64,000 bases of DNA, from assembly GCF_018780385.1 (NCBI RefSeq), contig NZ_JADMJO010000014.1, forward strand, positions 62,001-126,000, written 5' to 3'. The notes beneath the pieces are model-generated. The model was not told where the DNA came from. It did no database searches and saw only the letters and a program-made list of their open reading frames with translations. Source of the DNA: Hydrogenophaga sp. (GTDB lineage: Bacteria; Pseudomonadota; Gammaproteobacteria; Burkholderiales; Burkholderiaceae_C). The translations under genes and the position numbers were made by a program. Positions 7,724 to 16,074 of the stretch are shown here, in pieces; the first letter of the stretch is position 1; each line of letters begins with the position of its first letter.

Positions 7724-9310
7724 ATGATTCACACCCTCACCGCTCTGGGCGGCATGTTTGTCGCGCCCCACCACCTGGCCGCGCAGGCCGGGCGCGACGT
7801 GCTGCGAGACGGCGGCAACGCGGTCGAGGCCATGGTGGCGGCGGCCGCGGCCATTGCCGTGGTGTACCCGCACATGAACGCCATCGGCGGTGACGGCTTC
7901 TGGCTCATCCACGAACCCGGCAAGGAGCCTGTGGCCATCAGCGCGTGTGGCCCCGCCGCAGCGTTGGCCGACCTGGACTGGTACGCCGGACACGACACCA
8001 TTCCCTCGCGCGGCCCCAAGGCCGCGCTCACCGTGGCCGGTACCATCGGCGGCTGGGCCAAGGCGCTCGAAGTGGCCGCACCCTGGGGCCCCGCCCTGCC
8101 CTTGTCGCGCCTGCTGGCCGACGGCATTCGCCACGCGCACAACGGCATCGCCGTCACCGAAAGCCAGGCAGCCCTCACGCGCGAGAAGTTCGACGGGCTG
8201 AAAGACGCGCCGGGTTTCGCACAGACCCACCTGGTCAACGGCCAGCCGCCCGACGTGGGCCACATCCTCAAACAAGCCACGCTGGGTCGCACGCTTGCCG
8301 AGCTGGCCGAGCGTGGCCTGGACGACTTCTACCGCGGTGAACTCGCCGCACGCATCGGCGCGGAGCTCGAACGCGTGGGCAGCCCGCTGCGCACCAGCGA
8401 TCTCGCGGCCTACCAGGCGCAGATCGTCGAGCCGCTCTCGGTGCGCCTCAACGACAGCACGGTCTACAACCTGCCACCGCCCACGCAAGGCCTTTCGGCG
8501 CTGATGATCCTCGGCCTGTTCGAGCGCCTGGGCGTGACCGAGGGCGAAGGCTTTGCCCACGTGCACGGCTTGGTGGAAGCGACCAAACGCGCCTTCCGCG
8601 TGCGCGAACGTGTGGTGACCGACCCGCAGCGCCTGCCGGCCGATCCGAAGAGCTTCCTCCAACCCGCAGCGTTGGCCGAACTGGCCGCCAACATCGACCG
8701 CGCAAAAGCCCTGCCCTGGCCCGACGTGGCCGCCCCGGGCGACACCATCTGGATGGGCTGCATCGACGCGCAGGGTCGCGCGGTGAGTTTCATCCAGAGC
8801 GTGTACTGGGAGTTCGGTTCTGGCGTGGTGCTGCAGGACACCGGCATCGTCTGGCAGAACCGGGGAACCAGTTTTTCGCTCGACCCCCAGGCGCTCAACC
8901 TGCTCAAACCCGGCCACCGCCCCTTCCACACGCTCAACCCCGCGCTCGCCCTGTTCGACGACGGCCGCGTGATGCCCTACGGCACCATGGGCGGCGAAGG
9001 CCAACCCCAAACGCAGGCGGCGGTGTTCACGCGTTACGCACGCTTCGGCCAAGGCCTGCAGCAGGCCGTGACCGCACCGCGCTGGCTGCTCGGACGCACC
9101 TGGGGTGGCGAGACCACTTCACTCAAACTGGAGAGCCGCTTCGACCCGGCGCTGGTCGACGCGCTCAAGGCCGCGGGGCACGAGGTGGAGGTGTTTGACG
9201 AACCCTTCAGCGACACCATGGGCCACGCGGGTGCGCTGGTGCGCCACCCCAACGGCGTGATCGAAGGCGCGGCCGATCCGCGCAGCGACGGGGTGGTGGC
9301 GGGGGTCTGA
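7724..9310 (+). CDS. Gamma-glutamyltransferase-fold N-terminal nucleophile hydrolase, oxamate amidohydrolase-like
   Basis: Protein of 528 residues. DVLRDGGNAVEAMVAAAAA, YPHMNAIGGDGFWLIH and PYGTMGGEGQPQTQ are GGT-family motifs. GGT-family enzymes self-cleave before a catalytic threonine; the best candidate here is T341 in GDTIWMGCIDAQGRAVSF. The usual GGT pair after it (T-T-H) is replaced by T-I-W, a pattern I recall from oxamate amidohydrolase (HpxW), which converts oxamate to oxalate and ammonia. No signal peptide is visible, unlike classical periplasmic GGT. It is the last gene of the TRAP-TauE operon, 26 bases after the permease. Function as an amidase of a 2-oxoacid amide is inference. 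Confidence 0.85.
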   Translation: MIHTLTALGGMFVAPHHLAAQAGRDVLRDGGNAVEAMVAAAAAIAVVYPHMNAIGGDGFWLIHEPGKEPVAISACGPAAALADLDWYAGHDTIPSRGPKAALTVAGTIGGWAKALEVAAPWGPALPLSRLLADGIRHAHNGIAVTESQAALTREKFDGLKDAPGFAQTHLVNGQPPDVGHILKQATLGRTLAELAERGLDDFYRGELAARIGAELERVGSPLRTSDLAAYQAQIVEPLSVRLNDSTVYNLPPPTQGLSALMILGLFERLGVTEGEGFAHVHGLVEATKRAFRVRERVVTDPQRLPADPKSFLQPAALAELAANIDRAKALPWPDVAAPGDTIWMGCIDAQGRAVSFIQSVYWEFGSGVVLQDTGIVWQNRGTSFSLDPQALNLLKPGHRPFHTLNPALALFDDGRVMPYGTMGGEGQPQTQAAVFTRYARFGQGLQQAVTAPRWLLGRTWGGETTSLKLESRFDPALVDALKAAGHEVEVFDEPFSDTMGHAGALVRHPNGVIEGAADPRSDGVVAGV

Positions 9311-9335
9311 CGGCCGTCTTTGCGAACGCCCAAAG

Positions 9336-9365
9336 AAAAAACCCGCTGGCAACAGCGGGTTTTTT
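9336..9365. terminator. Bidirectional intrinsic terminator
   Basis: A 13-bp stem (AAAAAACCCGCTG at 9336-9348 and its complement at 9353-9365) closes a GCAA loop. The A and T tracts at each end make it work for both the hydrolase gene on the plus strand and the PEP-CTERM gene on the minus strand. Confidence 0.92.
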
Positions 9366-9385
9366 CTTATGGGGAACCGGATCGC

Positions 9386-10027
9386 TCAGGCCGCGCGGCG
9401 GCGGCGCAGGCCGAGGGCGGCCAGGCCGAGACCCAGCAGGGCCAGCGTGCCCGGCTCGGGCACGGCGGAGGCTGTGACCAGTGACACGTTGTCGAAGATC
9501 GCGCCGATGTTGTCGTTGCCGGCGTTCTGGATGAACAGCTTGGCCAGCACGTCTGCGTCGGGGGTGAAGGTGAACACGAACGTGTTGAATGCATCGCCCT
9601 GCAGCGCCACCGTTTGGCCCGCGAAACCCACGAAGCCGAATGTCACGCGATCGGTGTTGTTGTTGCGCTGGTTGCCCGAGAGGTCCACGGAGAACAGGTA
9701 GGTGGTTCCCGCCATCAGCGCAAACGCATCCTTCGTGGTCATCAAGCCGGCATGTCCGGTGCTGCCGTCCAGATCCACGCAACCGCCGACATTGCCGACG
9801 CAATCGATGCCGAAGCCGCCACTGCGGAGGTAGTCCACGGTGTGTGGGTTCTTTGCGCTGCCACCCGTGACGTTCCAGTTGCCGAAGGCATTGAAGTTCA
9901 GAACGCTGGAACCCGCGTCGGTGTTGAAGTTGTCGCTGAACATCACGCCAGCCTGGGCGGCGGGCGCTGCGGCCATCAGGGCGGCCACGGCCAGGGGAGC
10001 TGCGAAACGGGTCAGAAAACGGATCAT
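9386..10027 (-). CDS. PEP-CTERM sorting domain protein
   Basis: Protein of 213 residues with a signal peptide (cleavage near AAQAG). A beta-sandwich-like body (residues about 30-185) contains two cysteines (IDCVGNVGGCVD) that may form a disulfide. The C-terminal tail is VPEPGTLALLGLGLAALG followed by RRRR, an ideal PEP-CTERM signal: Pro-Glu-Pro, one membrane helix and a basic end. Such proteins are processed by the exosortase EpsH/XrtA and are usually linked to exopolysaccharide or biofilm matrix. No exosortase or polysaccharide gene is in the window. Body function is unknown, possibly carbohydrate binding. Confidence 0.9.
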   Translation of the reverse strand: MIRFLTRFAAPLAVAALMAAAPAAQAGVMFSDNFNTDAGSSVLNFNAFGNWNVTGGSAKNPHTVDYLRSGGFGIDCVGNVGGCVDLDGSTGHAGLMTTKDAFALMAGTTYLFSVDLSGNQRNNNTDRVTFGFVGFAGQTVALQGDAFNTFVFTFTPDADVLAKLFIQNAGNDNIGAIFDNVSLVTASAVPEPGTLALLGLGLAALGLRRRRAA

Positions 10028-10270
10028 GGAATGCCTGGGGTTCGTTGGTGAGTGTGATTTATGTCACGCCCCTGGAGGGCTTGCCACGATTCACTTCTGT
10101 GCTGCAATAAACAGAGCAAAAGTCGAGCCAGGCCAGCAAGGCGTTGATCTGTAAGGACGTACCCCCGGGAGTTGTAACGAAGTGTCAGTTTTCCCGACAC
10201 CTTTCACCACGCCCGCCGTGTCCTTCGGTCGACAGCGACATCCATCGCCGACGCGTCATACACTGCGCCG

Positions 10271-10510
10271 ATGTCCACCCCGGTCGATACCCGCTTCCCT
10301 GACCCCGGCCGCTGTCCACTGTGCGGCGGCGACAACCGCTGCGCCATGGAGATCGAGCGCGACACCGGCGAGGCACAGCCGCCGTGCTGGTGCGTGGACG
10401 CCACCTTCAGCCCCGAGTTGTTCGCGCGCATTCCCACCGAAGCCCGTGGGCAAGCCTGCATCTGCGCGGCCTGTGTGGCCGAGGCGCTGCGCGTGCGCGC
10501 GACGGACTAA
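10271..10510 (+). CDS. Cysteine-rich CWC family protein
   Basis: Protein of 79 residues with a CPLCGGDN-x-C motif near the start, CWCVD in the middle and CICAACV near the end. This spacing (CxxC, then CxC, then CxCxxC) is that of the cysteine-rich CWC family, thought to bind a metal such as zinc. Function is unknown. The stop codon overlaps the stop of the convergent AI-2E gene by three bases. Confidence 0.85.
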   Translation: MSTPVDTRFPDPGRCPLCGGDNRCAMEIERDTGEAQPPCWCVDATFSPELFARIPTEARGQACICAACVAEALRVRATD

Positions 10511-11619
10511 GGCTCCCTCGGCGGGTTCGCGTCCGGGTCTGGCGGCAGCACCAGCGGCGATGCGGGCACCTGGTTCATGCTGTGCAACCACTCGCGCCAG
10601 ATCGCCACCAGCAGCGCCATCAGCACCGGTCCGACGAACAGGCCGACGAGGCCCATGGTCTTCACGCCGCCCACGAGGCCAAAGAACGTGGGCAGAAAGG
10701 GCAGCTTCACCGGCCCACCCACCAGACGCGGGCGCAGGGTCTTGTCGACGATGAAAAGTTCGATCGCCCCCCAGGCGAACAGGCCCACGCCGGCCCACAG
10801 GTGCCCCGAGCCCACCAGGTACAGCGAGACCAGGCTGAACGAGAGCGGCGCGCCGCCGGGAACGAGCGCCATGAAGCCGGTGACCACGCCCAGCAGCACC
10901 GGCGAGGGCACGCCCGCGATCCAGTACGCCACGCCGAGCACCACGCCCTCGCCAATGGCGATCAGGCCCAGGCCGGTCACGGTGGCGCTGACAGTGGTGG
11001 GCACCACGCGTGAGAAGCGCTGCCATTGCACCGGCAGGATGCGCTCGCCGATGGCGTCGAGCTGGTCGGCGATGCGGGCGCCGTCCTTGTAGACGAAGAA
11101 CAGCGTGATCAGCATGAACAGCACCGTCAGCGCAAGATTGACGACGTCGCCCGTGGCGCTGAGCACCATGCGGTAGATGTTGCCGATGTGCTGGCCGCTG
11201 AGGATCTGGACCCAGTCGCCCAAGGCGTGCGGCTCGCCGATGTGTTCGCGCCAGTAGGTGGCCAGCGTCTCACCCACCCAGGGCAGCGCCACGATCCAGG
11301 GCGGCGGCGGCGCGCCATTGCGGTTGACGTCGAGCAGCCAGGTCACGAAGCCGCTGGCCTCCTGGAGCGCGTAGTGCAGCACCAGGGTGAGCGGCACGAT
11401 CAGCACCACGATCACGATCACCAGCGCCAGACTGGCCGCCAGCGTGGTGTTGCCCCCGCAGGACCGCACACCTCGGCGGTACAGCGGCCAGCTGGCAAAC
11501 CCGACGATGAGCGCGGCCAGCACCGGCACCAGAAAGCCCCGGAAGAAGTAGACGCCGGCGGCCACGATCAGCAGCAGCAGGCCGCGAACGATCAGGGAGG
11601 CGTGCGGAACAGGAGGCAT
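10507..11619 (-). CDS. AI-2E family transporter (PerM/YdiK-like membrane protein)
   Basis: Protein of 370 residues with about seven or eight membrane helices. A long soluble-looking stretch (about residues 85-150) between the N-terminal hairpins and the C-terminal bundle, and PGGAPLSFSLVSLYLVGSG with GLFVGPVLMALLVAIWREW, are typical of the AI-2E exporter superfamily. Substrate is not predictable; family members include peptide, quorum-signal and Na+/H+ transporters. The ATG at 11619 is used: the frame remains open far upstream across the divergent MFS gene, but only as an antisense shadow. A GGAGG-like site precedes it only weakly. Confidence 0.87.
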   Translation of the reverse strand: MPPVPHASLIVRGLLLLIVAAGVYFFRGFLVPVLAALIVGFASWPLYRRGVRSCGGNTTLAASLALVIVIVVLIVPLTLVLHYALQEASGFVTWLLDVNRNGAPPPPWIVALPWVGETLATYWREHIGEPHALGDWVQILSGQHIGNIYRMVLSATGDVVNLALTVLFMLITLFFVYKDGARIADQLDAIGERILPVQWQRFSRVVPTTVSATVTGLGLIAIGEGVVLGVAYWIAGVPSPVLLGVVTGFMALVPGGAPLSFSLVSLYLVGSGHLWAGVGLFAWGAIELFIVDKTLRPRLVGGPVKLPFLPTFFGLVGGVKTMGLVGLFVGPVLMALLVAIWREWLHSMNQVPASPLVLPPDPDANPPREP

Positions 11620-11766
11620 GGGCAAGGGGCGGACACCGGCAGGAAGGCCTCGGGCAATATACCTGACCCCTCTCGCGCGAACGCGGGCCCGGCAAGGCCA
11701 ACGCAGCCCTGCCGAATCCTGCGCGGCAAAACGGCTAAGCTTGTTTGCCGCCCTGCACATCCGCTC

Positions 11767-13251
11767 ATGAATCCACCCTCCAGCGACCACTCCCTGCCCG
11801 CGATGCGCGCGCGCTACGGCGAGCGCTACCGCTGGCTGCTGCTGCTCTCGGTGATGGTGGGCACCATGGCCTCGATCATGTCGTCGACCATCATCAACGT
11901 GGCCATCCCCGACATGAGCCAGCACTTCACGCTCGGCCAGGAGCGCGCCCAGTGGGCCGCCTCGAGCTTCATGGCGGCCACCACGGTCTCCATGCTCACC
12001 ACGCCCTGGCTGCTCGCGCGCTATGGTTACCGCAGCACCTACGCCGGCTGCATGTGGCTGCTGATGGCCGGCGGCATGGCCGGGGGTTTCGCCAACTCGT
12101 TCGGGTTGGTGCTGGCCGCGCGCGTGGCCGAAGGCCTGGCCGCAGGCGTGGTGCAACCCATCCCGGCCATCATCATCCTGCGTGCCTTCGAGCCGCACGA
12201 GCAGGGCCGCGCCAGCGGCATCTTCGGCATGGGCGTGGTGCTCGCGCCCGCGATCGGCCCCAGCATCGGCGGCGTGCTGGTCGACGTCTTTGGCTGGCGC
12301 TCGATCTTTTTCATGGTGGTGCCGTTCTGCATCGCCTCGCTGTGGCTGGCGCGGCGCTTCGTGCCCACCACCTCGCCAGGCGGACTCGCAGCCAATCGCC
12401 AGGGCGCCAGCCTGGACTGGCGTGGCCTGCTGCTGGCCGCCGTCGGCACGCTGTGCCTGCTCAATGGCCTGGTGCAGCTGCAGGGCGGCACAGTGCTGAG
12501 CGCAGCGGCTCTGCTGGGCGGCGCTGCGTTGCTGCTGGTGGCCTTTGTCGTGCTGCAGCGGCGCACGCTGAAAAGCCGCCAGCGCCACCCCGACCAGGGC
12601 GTGGACCCGCTCATGAACCTCTCACTCTTCAAGGACCGGCGCTTCGCCATGGGCAGCATCGTGGCCTTCATCTACGGCATCGCGTTGTTCGGCTCCACCT
12701 ACCTGCTGCCGGTCTACATGCAGATGGGCCTGGGCCTGTCGGCGTCGTACGTGGGCACCATCCTGCTGCCGGCGGGCCTGGTGCTGGCCGTGACCATCGC
12801 CGCCGTCGGCCGGCTGGCCGACAAACAGCCCACGCACCGGCTGGTGAGCATCGGTCTGGTGCTGCTGGCCGCGTCGTTCGCGCTCATGGTCACCATCGAC
12901 CTCGGCCGCCCGGCGCAGATCATTCCGCTGCTCATCACGTGGGCGATCCTCGGGCGCATCGGCCTGGGCTTCATCCTGCCTTCGCTCAACATCGGCGCCA
13001 TGCGATCGCTGGACCGCAGCCACATCCCGCAGGGCTCCAGCGTCATCAACTTCCTGCGCATGCTCGGTGGCGCGGCCGGCGTGAGCCTGTGCGGCATCGT
13101 GCTCGAATGGCGCGTGGCCGCGCACGGCGCGACGCTCGACGCCGGCACCACCAGCCCGGCACGCATGGCGGCGTTTGGCGAAACCTTTTTGATGCTGGGT
13201 GCGATCTGCGCTTTGGCGGTGGTGGCGGCACTCAAGCTCCGAGAGCGCTGA
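11767..13251 (+). CDS. MFS transporter, DHA2 (EmrB-like) family
   Basis: Protein of 494 residues with about 14 membrane helices. SSTIINVAIPDMSQHF in the first helix is the DHA2 signature (motif D1-like), RVAEGLAAGVVQPIPAIIIL in helix 4-5 matches motif C neighbourhood, and GWRSIFFMVVPF follows the conserved GPSIGGVLVD. These exporters expel drugs or other toxic compounds with proton antiport. The frame is open upstream to 11026 over the divergent gene, but the ATG at 11767 gives the expected short cytoplasmic N-terminus. No membrane-fusion partner lies nearby. Confidence 0.9.
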   Translation: MNPPSSDHSLPAMRARYGERYRWLLLLSVMVGTMASIMSSTIINVAIPDMSQHFTLGQERAQWAASSFMAATTVSMLTTPWLLARYGYRSTYAGCMWLLMAGGMAGGFANSFGLVLAARVAEGLAAGVVQPIPAIIILRAFEPHEQGRASGIFGMGVVLAPAIGPSIGGVLVDVFGWRSIFFMVVPFCIASLWLARRFVPTTSPGGLAANRQGASLDWRGLLLAAVGTLCLLNGLVQLQGGTVLSAAALLGGAALLLVAFVVLQRRTLKSRQRHPDQGVDPLMNLSLFKDRRFAMGSIVAFIYGIALFGSTYLLPVYMQMGLGLSASYVGTILLPAGLVLAVTIAAVGRLADKQPTHRLVSIGLVLLAASFALMVTIDLGRPAQIIPLLITWAILGRIGLGFILPSLNIGAMRSLDRSHIPQGSSVINFLRMLGGAAGVSLCGIVLEWRVAAHGATLDAGTTSPARMAAFGETFLMLGAICALAVVAALKLRER

Positions 13252-13277
13252 GACACCACATCAACGAAAGACGATTC

Positions 13278-13352
13278 GCCGCCGGGCCGCCCCAAGGCGA
13301 ATCAGCCCCCTCGGGGGGCAGCGGACCTCGCGCAGCGGGGGAGCGTGGGGGC
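13278..13352 (+). repeat. REP-like GC-rich repeat, copy A1
   Basis: Begins GCCGCCGGGCCGCCCCAAGG, then a CCCCCTCGGGGGG hairpin, a second weak stem and the tail GCGTGGGGGC. A second copy of the same layout lies at 49967-50040. Such elements are common between genes in Comamonadaceae. Confidence 0.8.
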
Positions 13353-13363
13353 ACAATGCTTCC

Positions 13364-14128
13364 ATGTGTCAGCTTCTGGGCCTTAACTGCGCCACCCCCA
13401 CCGACGCTTCGTTCAGCTTCACCGGCTTCTGCCAGCGGGGCGGCAAGACCGACCACCACGCCGATGGCTGGGGCATTGCATTCTTCGAAGGCAAAGGCCT
13501 TCGCCTGTTCGTTGACCACGCAAGCGCCGCGCAGTCACCGATGGCAACCTTCCTGCAGGGCTACCCGCTCAAGAGCCGCAACATCATTGCCCACGTGCGC
13601 AAGGCCACCATCGGCGAGGTGGCGCTGGAAAACGCCCACCCATTCGTGCGCGAGCTCTGGGGCCGCCAGTGGGTGTTCGCCCACAACGGCGACCTGAAGG
13701 ACTACTTCCCGCAGCTGCACAGCCACTTCCGCCCGGTCGGCACCACCGACAGCGAGCGCGCCTTCTGCTGGCTGATGCAGGAGCTGGCCAAGTCGCACGC
13801 GAGCCTGCCCAGCGTGGAAGAACTCACCCTCACGCTGCGCGAGCTGGTGCCCCAAGTGCGCCACTTCGGTACCTTCAATTTTTTGCTGTCCAACGGCGAG
13901 GCGCTGTGGGCGCACTGCAGCACCAAGCTGCACTGGCTGGTGCGTCAGCATCCGTTTGCGCAGGCCACGCTGATGGACCAGGACTGGACCGTGAACTTCG
14001 CCGACCTCAACCACCCCGGCGACCGCGCCGCCGTGGTGGTGACCACGCCACTGACCAGCAATGAACAGTGGGCCGCCTTCGAGCCCAACGAGCTCAAGGT
14101 GTTCGTGGACGGCCTGCCGCTGGTGTGA
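13364..14128 (+). CDS. Class II glutamine amidotransferase (YafJ-type)
   Basis: Protein of 254 residues starting MCQLLGLNC, so removal of Met exposes Cys2 as the N-terminal nucleophile. The class II pattern continues: HHADGWGIAFFEG, NIIAHVRKATIGEVALENAHPF and WVFAHNGDLKDYFP, all glutaminase active-site segments. No synthetase or transferase domain is attached, as in YafJ. The acceptor of the ammonia is unknown. The gene starts 12 bases after a REP-like element. The ABC importer genes follow 103 bases later in the same direction and may or may not be co-transcribed. Confidence 0.9.
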   Translation: MCQLLGLNCATPTDASFSFTGFCQRGGKTDHHADGWGIAFFEGKGLRLFVDHASAAQSPMATFLQGYPLKSRNIIAHVRKATIGEVALENAHPFVRELWGRQWVFAHNGDLKDYFPQLHSHFRPVGTTDSERAFCWLMQELAKSHASLPSVEELTLTLRELVPQVRHFGTFNFLLSNGEALWAHCSTKLHWLVRQHPFAQATLMDQDWTVNFADLNHPGDRAAVVVTTPLTSNEQWAAFEPNELKVFVDGLPLV

Positions 14129-14231
14129 TTCCCCGGGTTGGCGCGGGGCACAGCCCTGCGACTACCATGTGTCCAGTTCGGGCGCCCCGCGCGACCCGGC
14201 AAGCCCCCCCCTCAACGAAGGAGACAAATCC

Positions 14232-15257
14232 ATGCAAAGACGACACCTCGTGGTCGGCGGCCTCGCCGCCGCTGTACTGCCCCCATTCGCGTTCGCGCAA
14301 GGCCTGGAGAAGCCCAAGGTCACCATCGCCGTGGGCGGCAAGAACCTGCTGTACTACCTGCCGCTGACCATCGCCGAGCAACTGGGCTACTTCAAGGCCG
14401 AGGGTCTGGACGTGACCATCGCCGACTTCGCTGGCGGCTCGCGCGCGCTGGCTGCGGTGGTGGGCGGCAGTGCCGACGTGGTCTCGGGCGCGTTCGAGCA
14501 CACGGTCAACATGCAATTCAAGGGTCAGCCGATGCGCGCCTTCGTGCTGCAGGGCCTGGCGCCGCAGATCGTGCTGGGCGTCAACCCCAAGACCATGGCC
14601 GGCTACAAAACGATTGCCGACCTCAAGGGCAAAAAGATCGGCGTGACCGCGCCAGGCAGCTCGACCAACGTGATGGTCAACTTCGTGCTGGCCAAGGCGG
14701 GCTTGAAGCCGAGCGACGTGAGCATCGTCGGCGTGGGCGCAGGCAGTGGCGCCGTGGCCGCCATGCGCTCGGGCCAGATCGACGCCATGAGCAACCTCGA
14801 CCCGGTGGTCACGCTGCTGCAGCGCTCGGGCGACATGAAGATCATTTCCGACACGCGCATCGTGGCCGAGTCGGAGAAGGTGTTCGGCGGCCCCATGCCC
14901 GCGGGCTGCCTGTATGCGCCCCAGCCTTTCCTCGACAAGAATCCGAACACCGCGCAGGCACTCACCAACGCGATGGTGCGCGCGAGCAAGTGGATCCAGG
15001 CCGCCGGACCGGGCGACATCATCAAGGTGGTGCCCGAGGGCTTCCTGCTCGGGGACCGCGCGGTCTACATCGACGCCTTCATGGCCGCCAAGGGCGCGCT
15101 GTCTCCCGACGGCAGCTTCCCGGCCAAGGGCGCGGACACGGCGTTTCGCGCGCTGGCCAGCGTGGACAAGGACCTGGCCGCGGCCAAGCTCGATCTGAAC
15201 GCGGTCTACACCAACGCCTTCGTTCAGAAAGCGAACGCCAAATATCCGAAAGGCTGA
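14232..15257 (+). CDS. ABC transporter substrate-binding protein, NMT1/SsuA-like
   Basis: Protein of 341 residues with a signal peptide that starts MQRRHLVVGGLAAAV and is cleaved near AFAQG. The mature part follows the NMT1/THI5-SsuA fold: YLPLTIAEQLGYFKAEGLDV, then FAGGSRALAAVVGGSADVV, DLKGKKIGVTAPGSSTNVM and MRSGQIDAMSNLDPVVT. Members bind aliphatic sulfonates, nitrate, taurine, pyrimidine precursors or aromatic acids; the ligand cannot be named from sequence. A clear AAGGAGAC site precedes the ATG. It is the first gene of a three-gene operon; its stop is one base before the ATPase GTG. Confidence 0.9.
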   Translation: MQRRHLVVGGLAAAVLPPFAFAQGLEKPKVTIAVGGKNLLYYLPLTIAEQLGYFKAEGLDVTIADFAGGSRALAAVVGGSADVVSGAFEHTVNMQFKGQPMRAFVLQGLAPQIVLGVNPKTMAGYKTIADLKGKKIGVTAPGSSTNVMVNFVLAKAGLKPSDVSIVGVGAGSGAVAAMRSGQIDAMSNLDPVVTLLQRSGDMKIISDTRIVAESEKVFGGPMPAGCLYAPQPFLDKNPNTAQALTNAMVRASKWIQAAGPGDIIKVVPEGFLLGDRAVYIDAFMAAKGALSPDGSFPAKGADTAFRALASVDKDLAAAKLDLNAVYTNAFVQKANAKYPKG

Positions 15258-15258
15258 C

Positions 15259-16071
15259 GTGACGAGTGCAGCGATCGACCTGCAGGGCGTGTCCTGCACT
15301 TTCATCAGCAAGGACGACCCCGGCCAGCGCTACACCGCCGTGCGCGACGTGACGCTGACCGTGGGCGCCGGCGAGTTCGTGAGCGTGGTGGGTCCCACCG
15401 GTTGCGGCAAGAGCACGCTGCTCAACGTCGCGGCCGGCCTGCTCTCGCCCAGCACCGGCACGGTCAATGTGTTCGGGGAGCCGCTGCAAGGCATCAACAC
15501 GCGCGCGGGCTACATGTTCCAGACCGAGAGTCTGATGCCCTGGCGCACCGCGCTGGGCAACGTGATGGCCGGCCTGTCGTTTCGCGGCGCGTCGGACGAG
15601 GAGGCGCGTTCGCAAGCCGACGACTGGCTGCGCCGCGTGGGCCTGGGGGGCTTCGGCGACCGCTACCCGCACCAGATGAGCGGCGGCATGCGCAAGCGCG
15701 CGAGCCTGGCGCAGACGCTGGTGCTCGACCCCGACATCATCCTGATGGACGAGCCGTTTTCCGCGCTCGACATCCAGACGCGCCAGTTGATGGAAAACGA
15801 AGTGCTGGACTTGTGGGCGGCGAAGAAAAAAGCCGTGCTGTTCATCACGCACGATCTCGACGAAGCGATTGCGATGAGCGACCGCGTGGTGGTGCTCAGC
15901 GCCGGCCCGGCCAGCCACCCGATCGGCGAGTTCACCATCGACATCCCGCGCCCGCGCGACGTGGCCGAGATCAAGACCACCGCCCGCTTCATCGAGCTGC
16001 ACGCCGCCATCTGGGCGGTGATGCGCGAGGAAGTTCTCAAGGGCTACCAGCAACAACTCAAGGTGGCCTGA
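15259..16071 (+). CDS. ABC transporter ATP-binding protein, SsuB/TauB-like
   Basis: Protein of 270 residues: Walker A GPTGCGKSTLLN, Q-loop in GYMFQTESLMPW, signature MSGGMRKRASLAQTL, Walker B ILMDEPFSALD and switch histidine in LFITHDLDEA. The FQTESLMPWRTALGNV stretch is the hallmark of the nitrate/sulfonate/taurine importer ATPases. The start is GTG, one base after the stop of the binding protein, so it is translationally coupled. It energises uptake with the permease that follows three bases downstream. Confidence 0.93.
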   Translation: MTSAAIDLQGVSCTFISKDDPGQRYTAVRDVTLTVGAGEFVSVVGPTGCGKSTLLNVAAGLLSPSTGTVNVFGEPLQGINTRAGYMFQTESLMPWRTALGNVMAGLSFRGASDEEARSQADDWLRRVGLGGFGDRYPHQMSGGMRKRASLAQTLVLDPDIILMDEPFSALDIQTRQLMENEVLDLWAAKKKAVLFITHDLDEAIAMSDRVVVLSAGPASHPIGEFTIDIPRPRDVAEIKTTARFIELHAAIWAVMREEVLKGYQQQLKVA

Positions 16072-16074
16072 GCC

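Noticed and set aside
10507..12588. Extension of the AI-2E protein to 693 residues
   Set aside because: The added part is antisense to the divergent MFS gene; the real N-terminal membrane helix begins right after the ATG at 11619.
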